Assembly (NCBI RefSeq): GCF_002368035.1
Contig: NZ_AP018222.1
Coordinates: forward strand, 1,859,836 to 1,923,835
Length of the DNA stretch: 64,000 nt
Direction of reading: 5' to 3'
Source of the DNA: Nostoc linckia NIES-25
GTDB taxonomy: Bacteria > Cyanobacteriota > Cyanobacteriia > Cyanobacteriales > Nostocaceae
Below the pieces are notes generated by a model. It did not search any database. It was not told the DNA's origin and worked only from the letters and a program-made list of their open reading frames with translations. This document shows positions 31,634 to 40,193 of the stretch, piece by piece (positions within the stretch are counted from its first letter, which is position 1; every line of letters begins with the position of its first letter). Both the position numbers and the translations under genes were made by a program.

Positions 31634-33061
31634 ATGTCAGAAATTGCTGATTTGTCTGCATCTCAACTCATATCACTATACCGCGATCGCCAGTTGTCAC
31701 CAGTTGAAGCAACCAAAGCCGCCCTAGAACGGATCGATACTTACAATAGCTCAGTTAATGCCTTTGCGATCGTCGATGAAAAGACTGCTCTTGTTGAAGC
31801 CCAGGCTTCAGAAGTACGCTGGTTCAACACTAATCCCCTTGGCTTAGTGGATGGAATACCCTTTACCGCCAAAGATTTATTGTTAACCAAGGGTTTACCG
31901 ACACGCCGAGGAAGTAAAGCGATTATTCCCAATCAACCTTGGGAAGAAGATGCGCCTGCGGTGGCTCGTTTGCGCGAACGGGGAGCAGTACTACTCGGAA
32001 AAACCACAACTTCAGAATTTGGCTGGAAGGGTGTCACCGATAGTCCCCTGACTGGTATTACCCGCAATCCTTGGAATACAGAACTGACTCCCGGAGGTAG
32101 TAGCGGCGGGGCGGCTGTGGCTGCTGCATTGGGAATGGGTACCCTTCATCTCGGTACAGATGGCGGCGGCTCGTCAAGAACACCGGCAGCGTTAACGGGG
32201 GTGTTTGGTTTCAAACCCACTTTTGGGCGTGTGGCTGGTTATCCATCAGCCCATACTGGAACTTTGTTTCATATTGGCGTTCTGGTTCGCACTGTTACCG
32301 ATGCAGCAGTGACGTTAAATGTTATTGCCCATCCCGATGTTCGTGATTGGTATGCTTTACCAGATGAGCAACAAGACTATACTTTGGATTTAAATCGGGG
32401 TGTTGCTGGATTGCGGATTGCTTACAGTCCGAACTTGGAATACGCCGATGTCGATTCCGAAGTAGCCGCCTTAGTCAAAGCCGCAGTTGATGTTTTTGCC
32501 AAACTCGGTGCTGTTGTCGAGCAAGTCGATCCTGGTTTTGCCAATCCCCGGAGTATTTTTCAAACCTTTTGGCAAGTCGGTGCAGCCAAGCTACTGCGCG
32601 GCTTTAGTCCAGAACAACGAGCTGTCATTGAAGAAGGATTACAGGCTAGTGCTAGAGAAGGCGATCGCATTACTCTATCAGAATACTTCAGCGCTCAGGA
32701 TGCTCGCGAAGCTTTAGGAAGACATCTGCAACGCTTTCATCAAAACTATGATTTGCTAATTACTCCCACCTTACCCGTAGTTGCTTTTCCCGTCGGACAA
32801 AACAGACCCCAGTCATATATTGACAATCCCCAGCGAGATTGGTCGCCTTTTTCTTATGTTTTTAATTTGACACAACAACCAGCCGCTTCTGTGCCTTGTG
32901 GCTTCACCAAAAACGGTCTACCTGTAGGTATACAAATTGTCGCTGCTAAATACAGAGATTTACTAGTATTGCAAGCAGCAAAAGCTTATGAAAATGTATC
33001 TCCTTTCGTTATGCCTGTAACCTTTTTTAAGGCGAGTAAAAAACTTTCGCAGTCATCGTAG
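31634..33061 (+). CDS. Amidase-signature family hydrolase
   Basis: The 475-residue protein has the Lys-cisSer-Ser triad of the amidase signature family: K80 (FTAKDLLL), Ser 156/157 (PGGSSGGAAV) and S180 (GTDGGGSSRTPA). It hydrolyses C-N bonds of amides; substrate is not predictable, and GatA is an alternative only by fold since no gatB or gatC is near. The gene follows pyrE closely and its 3' end overlaps the opposite-strand HAD gene by 76 bases. Confidence 0.9.
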   Translation: MSEIADLSASQLISLYRDRQLSPVEATKAALERIDTYNSSVNAFAIVDEKTALVEAQASEVRWFNTNPLGLVDGIPFTAKDLLLTKGLPTRRGSKAIIPNQPWEEDAPAVARLRERGAVLLGKTTTSEFGWKGVTDSPLTGITRNPWNTELTPGGSSGGAAVAAALGMGTLHLGTDGGGSSRTPAALTGVFGFKPTFGRVAGYPSAHTGTLFHIGVLVRTVTDAAVTLNVIAHPDVRDWYALPDEQQDYTLDLNRGVAGLRIAYSPNLEYADVDSEVAALVKAAVDVFAKLGAVVEQVDPGFANPRSIFQTFWQVGAAKLLRGFSPEQRAVIEEGLQASAREGDRITLSEYFSAQDAREALGRHLQRFHQNYDLLITPTLPVVAFPVGQNRPQSYIDNPQRDWSPFSYVFNLTQQPAASVPCGFTKNGLPVGIQIVAAKYRDLLVLQAAKAYENVSPFVMPVTFFKASKKLSQSS

Positions 33062-33696
33062 TTTGGAAAAACATCAGTCGCTCCCTCGTTGAATAATGCT
33101 TTAGCTTGACGATCTGAAGCAATACCGATGAATGAATATCCTGATTTTTGAGCCGAGCGAATATCCCAAACACCATCCCCAATGTAAACAACTTCCGAGA
33201 AAAGCTGATTGTAATACGTTTCGGCTCTAGAATGAGCGATCGCCATTATTCCCTCACGCGACTCGTTATCATCCGAAAAAGCACAAGGAATATTATCAAT
33301 GGGAAGATCGGCAGATTTTAACTTGAATATCGCTGATGCTGCCCAACCTCCTCCAGCATAGGCTACTTGATAGTCACCAGATGCAAGTAGCTTTTTCAAT
33401 ATATTAGATGAACCTGGTATCGCTTTTACTCCACCATGTGCTTTTGCACCATCAACGAGTAATTCTAAAAAACGCTGTTGAAATGCCTCAATTTCTTTAG
33501 ATGAAGGAATGCGATCGAGTTTACTTTGACAAACTTCTTTTAAAATACAAGCATCTGTTACATGAGTGTATGATGTCCAATCACTCGATACTTCTGAAAA
33601 ACCAAATACTTCATACAATGCTTGTAAATATGATTCATTATCCAGGTTGTTGGACTCAGTAAGAGTGCCATCAATATCAAACATTACTAATTTCAT
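32986..33696 (-). CDS. HAD-family phosphatase (Gph/PgmB-like)
   Basis: The 236-residue protein has DIDGT (nucleophile D7 and D9), a helical cap, AYAGGGWAASAIF in the motif II position (Gly/Ser in place of the usual S/T-N), and YIGDGVWDIRSAQKSG (motif IV). It is likely a small-molecule phosphatase. The C-terminal 25 residues are coded opposite the end of the amidase gene, so the two stops overlap convergently. No neighbour on its strand is close. Confidence 0.85.
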   Translation of the reverse strand: MKLVMFDIDGTLTESNNLDNESYLQALYEVFGFSEVSSDWTSYTHVTDACILKEVCQSKLDRIPSSKEIEAFQQRFLELLVDGAKAHGGVKAIPGSSNILKKLLASGDYQVAYAGGGWAASAIFKLKSADLPIDNIPCAFSDDNESREGIMAIAHSRAETYYNQLFSEVVYIGDGVWDIRSAQKSGYSFIGIASDRQAKALFNEGATDVFPNYDDCESFLLALKKVTGITKGDTFS

Positions 33697-33797
33697 CGTA
33701 TTTAGTTTAATTCAGACACCCGTTCCGAATTTAGTACTCAAAATTTGGCGTTGTTGATTTAATTTATGACAACGATTCTGTATGATATGAAAATATT

Positions 33798-33828
33798 TGT
33801 AGAGACGTTGCAATGCAACGTCTCTACA
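33798..33828. repeat. Palindromic TGTAGAGACGTTG repeat
   Basis: The arms TGTAGAGACGTTGCA and TGCAACGTCTCTACA form an almost perfect 31-base dyad between the HAD gene and the CmcJ-like gene. It may act as a terminator for the minus-strand gene upstream. Similar palindromes lie at 22976 and 60902. Confidence 0.65.
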
Positions 33829-33885
33829 TCTGGATTCACAGCATAATTCAGCAACGCCCAAAATTTAGCATTTTGTGGTACTGAA

Positions 33886-34755
33886 TTATTCAGGAAAAAA
33901 CACGAATGTCCGCAACTCGATACTCTCGCGTGGAGGTGCATTCGGTGGGCTGGTGGGATCGTCAAATCCTGTATGGAGTGCAAAGCGGGCACTTGCGTCC
34001 TCTGCGGAGTCGAAACACTTAATCAATACCACTTCCTTCCTTTGCATTTGCGGGAAGTAGTACCACTTATGTTTTGGATTATAAGTGACGGCGTAGGTTT
34101 CACCAATGCGATCGCGGTATATAAGATTGTTAACTACCAGGTCTGTTGGTGCAACAGTTTGGGCATCACATAGTGTTAATGGCGATTCTTGAATTGTGTC
34201 ACCAATTCCTCGCCAAACATTGATAATCGCAAACCTTCGTTGTAATAGGCTATCAATGTTATCTATACCCTGTGCAGCTAACTCTCGGCGTGCGCGTATA
34301 TGTCCGCTTGAAGTGCTGAAATCATTATGTACGCGCTTCACAGGTTCTTTAATACCACTGTTGATATCCTGCTTCATCAGTGTGGCATTACGCAAGGTGT
34401 AATCGAAGATCGCGACCTCAGTTGCACCAGTCACTTCTTTTAATAACTGTTTTGCTTCTGGGTAATAAACTTGGCGTATCTCTTCTTCATCGTAAAAGTT
34501 ACCGACGCTGGTATGATGCTCAGTAAATGCGAAGCCTTCCCGATCTAGCGAGATATTCTGTGCGATCGAACGAGCATTATAAATTGGTACTTTGTATGAC
34601 TGATAGCTGCCATTGGAACGGAGAACACCTGATGGTGGTTCATAAGTGTAGCTAAAAAGCTTGTCTGTAGTTGGTAGCAGGTAAGTGAGGTTAGCCTCTA
34701 CAGATGGCAAATCCTCAACAATCGGTCTGTTTAGAACTTGGCTATTTAAGCTCAT
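33886..34755 (-). CDS. CmcJ/NvfI-family oxidoreductase
   Basis: The 289-residue protein resembles the CmcJ/NvfI family, related to non-heme iron 2-oxoglutarate oxygenases and to enzymes in fungal and actinobacterial secondary metabolism. Family-like motifs are GFAFTEHHTSV near 75-85, RVHNDFSTSSG (candidate iron His and Asp), RFAIINVWRGIGD, YAVTYNPKHKWYYFPQM and RESIELRTFVFFPE. The second iron-ligand His may be in FALHTGFDDPT. It stands alone and no biosynthetic cluster is visible. Confidence 0.75.
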   Translation of the reverse strand: MSLNSQVLNRPIVEDLPSVEANLTYLLPTTDKLFSYTYEPPSGVLRSNGSYQSYKVPIYNARSIAQNISLDREGFAFTEHHTSVGNFYDEEEIRQVYYPEAKQLLKEVTGATEVAIFDYTLRNATLMKQDINSGIKEPVKRVHNDFSTSSGHIRARRELAAQGIDNIDSLLQRRFAIINVWRGIGDTIQESPLTLCDAQTVAPTDLVVNNLIYRDRIGETYAVTYNPKHKWYYFPQMQRKEVVLIKCFDSAEDASARFALHTGFDDPTSPPNAPPRESIELRTFVFFPE

Positions 34756-35311
34756 AAGTCATACCATTTGTAATTTTGCGATTAAACCTAAGTTGAAAAA
34801 GGGAGTAGGGAACGGAAAGACAAGGAAAAATTTGCGCTTACTAGCTTTACCCCTTTATTTGCAAGATTTATTTGTATCAAATACCAAACAACAGACGTGA
34901 TTCACAGAAGGCATCTGTGCATCATCATTGCGGAGATATGAATAGTTTAGGTTTACAGTACTTTCCCCATTCTAAAATACTGTTTACCTACCGACTTTAA
35001 GGTGTTTATTTTAGGAGTATTACATGGGCATAGGTAAAATTCAAGCCCTTCGACAATAAAATATACGGCTATTTAAATTTATGTAAAGCTAATAATTAGT
35101 TAGGCTAAGTATATTTTCGTTCTTACGCGCACCATAAATAGAAGTTCAAAGCAGACAGGGAAACCCACACTTAAAAGTATGGGATTGAAAAAGTGACGCT
35201 GTTTTTTGCGCTTTGCGTCTGGTAAAAACATCTTACTGGACAATTACTGCATGGATAACGATGCGATCGCCTCGATCTGGGCGTAACCCATCGCCACATT
35301 TTACACATAAT
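34756..35311. other. Intergenic stretch upstream of the RNA-like array
   Basis: A short frame preceded by TTAGGAG begins at 35024 (MGIGKIQALRQ, then a stop). It may be a small peptide or chance; I give it no separate entry. The rest is AT-rich with a few HIP1-like sites. Confidence 0.4.
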
Positions 35312-35445
35312 CAAAAAGCCCCTGGTCAAGTCAACACCAGGGGTATCCATCTTTATTCCCTAACCCTAGAATGGCATCTACTTGCATATACTACATAAGT
35401 AGTTATGCAATAATTTCATCATCCCCATGATCATTTTGCAATCAG
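35312..35445 (-). ncRNA. Candidate sRNA unit A (divergent member of the array)
   Basis: On the minus strand the unit ends in a hairpin (CCAGGGGT/GCCCCTGG stems, 35318-35326 with 35336-35343) followed by a run of T. Upstream it has GGGGATGATGAAATTATT, which resembles the GGAAGATGAACT core of the other units. Confidence 0.35.
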
Positions 35446-35471
35446 CCTCGCAATTGCCGCAAAAACTCAGT

Positions 35472-35590
35472 AAAAAGGCTTAGCACTGAGCTAAGCCTTT
35501 TTATATTTAGTGCTTAAAGAGACATCTAAATTGATTTAGACTGAGTTTATAGATAGTTCATCTTCCTATGGGTTGTGTCCAAATATTCTA
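35472..35590 (-). ncRNA. Candidate sRNA unit B
   Basis: Minus-strand order: TTTGGACACAACCCATAGGA, then AGATGAACTAT, a GTCTAAATCAATTTAG region, and a terminator hairpin GGCTTAGC/GCTAAGCC (35477-35484 with 35490-35497) followed by five T. The core matches units C, D and I. The CATAGG box could be a -10 element. Confidence 0.5.
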
Positions 35591-35624
35591 AAAACTGCTA
35601 GGCAATTACTTAATAATCCATAAT

Positions 35625-35739
35625 AAAAGGCTTGGCTAGACCAAGCCTCTATATATACCAAGCATTTACTACACCAAGATTAATTTAGACTCACTCTTAC
35701 TTTAGTTCATCTTCCTATAGGCTGTGTCCAAATATTCGG
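35625..35739 (-). ncRNA. Candidate sRNA unit C
   Basis: This is the clearest copy. Minus-strand order: TTTGGACACAGCCTATAGGA, AGATGAACTAAAGTAAGAG, GTCTAAATTAATCTTGGTG, then the hairpin GGCTTGG/CCAAGCC (35629-35635 with 35641-35647) and TTTTATT. The hairpin starts 152 bases from that of unit B. The predicted transcript is about 85-90 nt if it begins just after TATAGG. Confidence 0.55.
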
Positions 35740-35771
35740 AAATCTGATATACAATTTTCTGGGTGTTTAAT

Positions 35772-35886
35772 AAAAAAGGTTTGGCTCTAAACCAAACCTC
35801 AATAATTGCTGTGCTTAACAACGTACTAAATTAATTTAGTTCTACTCTTTCTACAGATCATCATCCTAGAGAATGTGTCGAAATCT
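35772..35886 (-). ncRNA. Candidate sRNA unit D
   Basis: Minus-strand order: TTTCGACACATTCTCTAGGA, TGATGATCTGTAGAAAGAG, an AACTAAATTAATTTAGTACG region, and the hairpin GGTTTGG/CCAAACC (35778-35784 with 35792-35798) followed by six T. The hairpin is 149 bases from that of unit C. Confidence 0.5.
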
Positions 35887-36281
35887 TGTGAAATTTGATA
35901 TTTGGTTTTTTGTAAAAATATTGACTTGTTTTTTCTAAGCATATATAAAAATATACAATCACGTACACCTTAAGTATGAAAATACTTTATGAAGCTATAA
36001 AGTATTTTATACTAAATGTTTATGCGGTTAAGTGCTAAGTTTTAAAGGACTCGTCTGCAACTTAAAAAGTCTGATTTTCACCCTCTACTCACCAATGCCA
36101 TTTGAGGGTGGTTACTCATTTTCTTCTTAACTTCTCGTGCTTGTGCTGTACTTCCTGCACCACACGAATAAGTCCAAGAATTAAAGCAAATTAATGGATA
36201 CATACCTGTGCCAATGCTAAAGACAAACATAATTTATAACAGATAGATTTGAAAGTCTGTCTTGAGCTAATATTAAGATTT

Positions 36282-36400
36282 GAAAAAAAACCCTGGGTAT
36301 TATTCCAGGGTACATACACGTTTTTCAGGCATTAACAGGCTGAATATTAACTCTAGAAAATAGTTATTTCTACTATCTATAGAATGATACTAAGACTGCT
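36282..36400 (-). ncRNA. Candidate sRNA unit E (degenerate)
   Basis: A terminator hairpin CCCTGG/CCAGGG (36291-36296 with 36305-36310) is followed on the minus strand by eight T. Upstream, TTCTATAGATAGTAGAAATAA only loosely resembles the conserved core. The stretch 35887-36281 between units D and E shows no other feature. Confidence 0.3.
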
Positions 36401-36702
36401 CTATATATGATATATATGCTTTTTTGTTGCATGACCTATCTATATACAGCAGATTTCAACAAACATGAAGTACCTTATCTATGTCTCAGAGTTAGGCACA
36501 AAGCCTATTTTAATTCTAAATTATGCTGTCTAGTATTTTAGAACACTAAAAAGCGGTGTTTGAAAAATTATTTTATTACTTTAGTAGGGTATAAAACAGG
36601 TTGCAACTTGGTATGCATCTCTTATTGCGATTAAATTATCGTTAAAGGTGATTGAGTAAGCATCTTACTAGCTAGTTAGAAACTTTTTTGGAATTAGTCA
36701 CG

Positions 36703-36812
36703 AAAAAGGCATGGCTAAAAGCCACGCCTCCTATATACCAAGTGTTTACCATACTTAGCTAATGTAAAATTACTTTCATTTCTGTTCATCTGTCTATAGT
36801 GTGTTTACAAAG
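36703..36812 (-). ncRNA. Candidate sRNA unit F
   Basis: Minus-strand order: ACACACTATAGACAGATGAA, CAGAAATGAAAGTAATTTTA, ATTAGC, then the hairpin GGCGTGGC/GCCATGCC (36721-36728 with 36708-36715) followed by five T. It keeps the TATAGA box and AGATGAAC core. The 36401-36702 interval has no recognised feature. Confidence 0.5.
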
Positions 36813-37019
36813 TTTGTAATATCTGTTGACAAATGAAAACTTTCAAGACATAAAAAAAATGATTTTCCGTAGATATGAATTTTCAAAAATTAAATATGAA
36901 TCCTAGATACTGAAAAATATTTTTTATATAAAAATAAGTATTATGTCTAAGTAATTGATAATTTATTCAAGCTTTAATTAATTATTGATTAATATAGCAG
37001 TTCTAAATGAGTTACGAAC

Positions 37020-37058
37020 AAAAAAATCCCCGATTTCTTCAATAAGTCGGGGATTTGA
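37020..37058 (-). terminator. ATCCCCGA hairpin inside the array
   Basis: ATCCCCGA (37026-37033) and TCGGGGAT (37047-37054) pair, and a T run follows on the minus strand. The sequence upstream does not contain the conserved core, so I call this a terminator only. The same hairpin type is at 58105-58137. Confidence 0.5.
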
Positions 37059-37277
37059 GCCTTTCGATGGAGAGCAAATCAAATAAGATTGCTATATAAA
37101 CTATATGAATTTTTAGTAAACTAGTATCGTAAATAATAAAGTTTTGCTAGTTAGCTGTTTCCTCAATTATTTCTTTAGGATCTGGGAATTGTTCATATAA
37201 AGCCAGTTCGTTAGCAAGGCATTAAAAGTCAATTGTGCAAATTAAAGCGGATGTTTATAGCAAATGTAATTAATAAA

Positions 37278-37382
37278 GAAAGGCTTGGTCGTTAACCAAG
37301 CCTTAGGTAAGAGTAGAGTCTATCAGGAGAATTTAGTCATTTTAACTGACGAATACATCTGTCTAAAGAGAGTAGACAAATA
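37278..37382 (-). ncRNA. Candidate sRNA unit H
   Basis: Minus-strand order: TTTGTCTACTCTCTTTAGAC, AGATGTATTCGTCAG, a TAGACTCTACTCTTACC region, and the hairpin AAGGCTTGGT/ACCAAGCCTT (37280-37289 with 37295-37304) followed by T-rich sequence. TTTAGAC corresponds to the TATAG box of other units. Confidence 0.45.
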
Positions 37383-37420
37383 TTTTATAAATGTATTTTA
37401 AAATATCTATAGTAATAATA

Positions 37421-37535
37421 AAAAAGGCTTAGCTGATTGCTAAACCTCCATAGAAAGCAGTTATTCGACACACCAGAATTAATTTAAACTTGGTCTTAAT
37501 TATAGTCATCTTCCTCTAGGATGTGTTGAATAATC
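37421..37535 (-). ncRNA. Candidate sRNA unit I (first of the array in transcription direction)
   Basis: Minus-strand order: TTCAACACATCCTAGAGGA, AGATGACTATAATTAAG, GTTTAAATTAATTCTGGTG, then the hairpin GGTTTAGC/GCTAAGCC (37439-37446 with 37426-37433) and six T. The AAATTAAT..TGGTG segment is nearly the same as in unit C although they are 1.8 kb apart. Confidence 0.5.
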
Positions 37536-37601
37536 ATTAAATCTGCTAAGCTGCATTTGCATCTAACCCAAGGACTTCCAATTAAAAAAATAGCCAATTT
37601 G

Positions 37602-37733
37602 TACTAGCGTGGCAAGGCTTAAATAGTGGATTAGTAAACTCTTGTAGGGTGGGTATCCTGCCCGGCCTGACGGGTGAGGACACCCATCCCACAATAAAAT
37701 CTTTTGCAACATTTAAGCCTTGCCACGCCAGTA
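37602..37733. mobile_element. MITE, TACTGGCGTGGCAA family, with nested palindrome
   Basis: Ends TACTAGCGTGGCAAGGCTTA (left) and the reverse of TACTGGCGTGGCAAGGCTTA (right) are inverted with one mismatch. The middle is a TGTAGGGTGGGTATCC...CACCCATCCCACA palindrome absent from the related element at 23052. The following 37734-38298 stretch has no supported gene. Confidence 0.75.
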
Positions 37734-38298
37734 CGGCATCGCCAGGTATTTGCGTGCGTTATGGCTTTGGCCTAACACGCCACTACTGTATATTTTATTT
37801 TTTGGAAGTCTCTAATGCACCGCTATACAAGATGTTAAATAAGTGCAATCATTATAAAAAAAAATTTATATGTCGAGTTTATGGTAGACTAATGAACAGT
37901 CTAAACCAGCAATGTTTAAATGCTTGTGGTTGCCAACCCGCTTTTATACCTAGCTTATTTTTTACTAATTTGAAACTCTGTTAAAACACTGTTTCTGCAC
38001 TAATATATTATATTACATTTGTCAGAAAGTTAAACCAAATTCCTGAAACTGAATAGAATAAATGATAAGGGTTAACATCTATTCATTACTTAAGTTTTAG
38101 TAAGCAATTTGACACCTAATAGTGTTACTACTTAACTGTTAGCATCTTTTAATTTTATAAACGGATATTTTAAGCAATGTATTGCAAATAATCATTTGAA
38201 CTTTCTACAGCTTTACTATATAAATTTATTATGAACCAATTAAGAAAATATTTTGTAGTTTTGCGTATGATTGAAAAGTATCTGCTAATCCTATAAGC

Positions 38299-38330
38299 TT
38301 GAGGTTCTTTTACCTCAGCGTTTTTTTGCG
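38299..38330 (+). terminator. Hairpin upstream of the single-domain response regulator
   Basis: TGAGGT and ACCTCA arms are followed by GCG and seven T. It may end an RNA from upstream or act as a leader terminator for the regulator gene at 38467. Confidence 0.5.
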
Positions 38331-38466
38331 TTGGCAAGGATTATCAGCTAAGCCGAAGTAAAACAAAACAATTACCTCATTAACCATTATTTTATCCTTT
38401 TGAGGAAACCTCGTCTGTATATCTCAAGAAAGACAATGAATTCTAATAAAATCTTCTGGAGAAGAG

Positions 38467-38922
38467 ATGTATTTGGCAAATTCATTCACGAGTGATGAAA
38501 AAAAGCAAAACTCTCACCAGCCTTTGATTTTGGTAGTTGAAGACAATAATGATAGTCTTCTGTTGATTAGTTATGCTTTAGAGTCAATAGGTTGTAGATT
38601 CATTTGTCAAACAGATTGTTCTGCAACGGTTTTGGTGGCTAAAGAATATCAACCAGACTTGATATTGTTGGATATTTTGTTACCAGGTATAAGCGGTATC
38701 GATGTTGCGTGTTATTTGAAGCAAGAACCTCTAACTTACCAAATTCCAGTGGTTGCAGTCACAGCTTTAGCCACTAAGGAGGATCGAGAGCGTATTTTGA
38801 AAGCCGGCTTTGATGATTACATTAGTAAACCTTACATGCTTGAAGATTTGGAAGCTGTAATTCGTCGATCGCTTAAAGGAAAATTTAGTCCTCACTCAGT
38901 TTTTGAGGTTTGCCAAGATTAG
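38467..38922 (+). CDS. Single-domain response regulator (receiver only)
   Basis: The 151-residue protein is a receiver domain with no output domain. It shows acidic ED at about 25-26, phosphoacceptor D69 (LILLDILLPG), a Thr switch in VAVTALA and K at YISKPY. It likely serves as a phosphate relay or as a partner for the kinases encoded next to it on the other strand (39021-41528). The ATG follows GGAGAAG (38459-38465). The gene is divergent from the RNA-like array and convergent with the kinases. Confidence 0.9.
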   Translation: MYLANSFTSDEKKQNSHQPLILVVEDNNDSLLLISYALESIGCRFICQTDCSATVLVAKEYQPDLILLDILLPGISGIDVACYLKQEPLTYQIPVVAVTALATKEDRERILKAGFDDYISKPYMLEDLEAVIRRSLKGKFSPHSVFEVCQD

Positions 38923-39020
38923 TAATGTAGCACCGAACAAACAATAGGTAATACGCAACAAAATAGAAAGTCTTTTGGTGTGTGGGTTTTGCGATCGCTC
39001 TATTTGTCCTAAATTGTGCT

Positions 39021-40157
39021 TCAACTGGTAGATTCAAGATTTTTGGGTAGTTTGACTGTGAATAAACTGCCTTTACCTACTTCAGAGGCTACTTGAATAT
39101 TTCCTGCGTGCGCTTCTACAATTCGGTGGGATAGATGTAGTCCTAAACCGCTACCCGAACGTTTGTTTCTGCCTTGACGAAATCGCTCGAAAATCGTCGC
39201 TTGCTCTTCAGGCGCAATTCCATATCCTGTATCTTCTACCTCAATTGTTACCCAATCTTGATATTTAGAATTTGGTGATTTTTCAAAAATGCGGACTGTT
39301 ATGCCTCCTGTGTCTGTAAATTTAATGGCATTTGCAATTAAGTTGTATAATACTCGTCTGAGTTCGAGGCGATCGCCCATAACTATACCAGCATTTTTAT
39401 CCTTGAAGTCTAATCCACTGGTATCTACTTTTAAAGTCAATCCTTTTTCGTTAGTCAGAGGCATGATTTCGCTCGCCACTTCTTGAGCAATTTCAGGCCA
39501 ATCACATACCTCCCAATTTAAAGTTTTTTTACCTGCTTCAAAGCGATAAACTTCTAACAGAGTGTTCACCATTACCATCAAATTTTGGTTACTGCGAATC
39601 ATCACTGCGATCGCTTGTTTCATTTCCGGCGAAATTTTGCAGAATGTTTCCATCTCGAACAAATTCAACATGCGATCGGCGGCTACCAGTGGAGTTCGCA
39701 AATCGTGAGTCAGACGAGAAACAAAGTCTTCTCGCTGGCGGGCCATTTTTTGTTGTTCGTCGAGACTGTGCTTGAGACGTAAAAGCGATCGCACTCTTGC
39801 CAAGAGTTCATCCGTATCAAACGGTTTGCGAATAAAATCGTCAGCGCCAACATCCAAACCTTCAACAACGCTAGATTCGTGAAAAGCAGTAATCAACAAA
39901 ATTGGGATATAACTAATTGCATGGTTATTACGAATCCGACGCGTAACTTCATAACCATCTATCCCCGGCATCATCACATCTAGCAAAATTAAATCCGGTG
40001 GAGATTGTTCGATTTTTCGCAAAGCCATTATCCCATCTGAAGCTAAATCAACTTCATAACCTTCACTTTCTAAAATTGTTTGTACCAAAATTAAATTATC
40101 TCGCGTATCATCAACTGCAAGAATGCGATCGATTTTATAATTTTCAACTACAGACAT
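39021..40157 (-). CDS. Receiver-histidine kinase
   Basis: The 378-residue soluble protein has a receiver domain (DD at 16-17, D60 in LILLDVMMPG, K111 in RKPFD). A coiled linker follows, then a HisKA motif with H151 (RLTHDLRTPLVAA) and an ATPase domain (LIANAIKFTD, DTGYGI, GSGLGLHLS). It probably receives phosphate on its receiver and modulates its own kinase. It follows the similar gene at 40194 on the same strand with 36 bases between, so they are likely one operon. Confidence 0.92.
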   Translation of the reverse strand: MSVVENYKIDRILAVDDTRDNLILVQTILESEGYEVDLASDGIMALRKIEQSPPDLILLDVMMPGIDGYEVTRRIRNNHAISYIPILLITAFHESSVVEGLDVGADDFIRKPFDTDELLARVRSLLRLKHSLDEQQKMARQREDFVSRLTHDLRTPLVAADRMLNLFEMETFCKISPEMKQAIAVMIRSNQNLMVMVNTLLEVYRFEAGKKTLNWEVCDWPEIAQEVASEIMPLTNEKGLTLKVDTSGLDFKDKNAGIVMGDRLELRRVLYNLIANAIKFTDTGGITVRIFEKSPNSKYQDWVTIEVEDTGYGIAPEEQATIFERFRQGRNKRSGSGLGLHLSHRIVEAHAGNIQVASEVGKGSLFTVKLPKNLESTS

Positions 40158-40193
40158 GATTTATCAACTTTTATCAATTTTTTTAGCAGCAAT

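Noticed and set aside
35840..35886. Mini-frames starting at the conserved ATG of the AGATGAAC core
   Set aside because: In units B and C the frame stops after two to four codons, and the reading frame is not conserved between units, so a peptide is unlikely.
35312..37535. Naming the array NsiR1
   Set aside because: The tandem layout is similar, but I cannot recall the NsiR1 sequence well enough to prove homology, and hetF is not in the window.
37649..37984. A 111-codon plus-strand frame
   Set aside because: Its first part is the core of a MITE palindrome and the rest lacks any motif.
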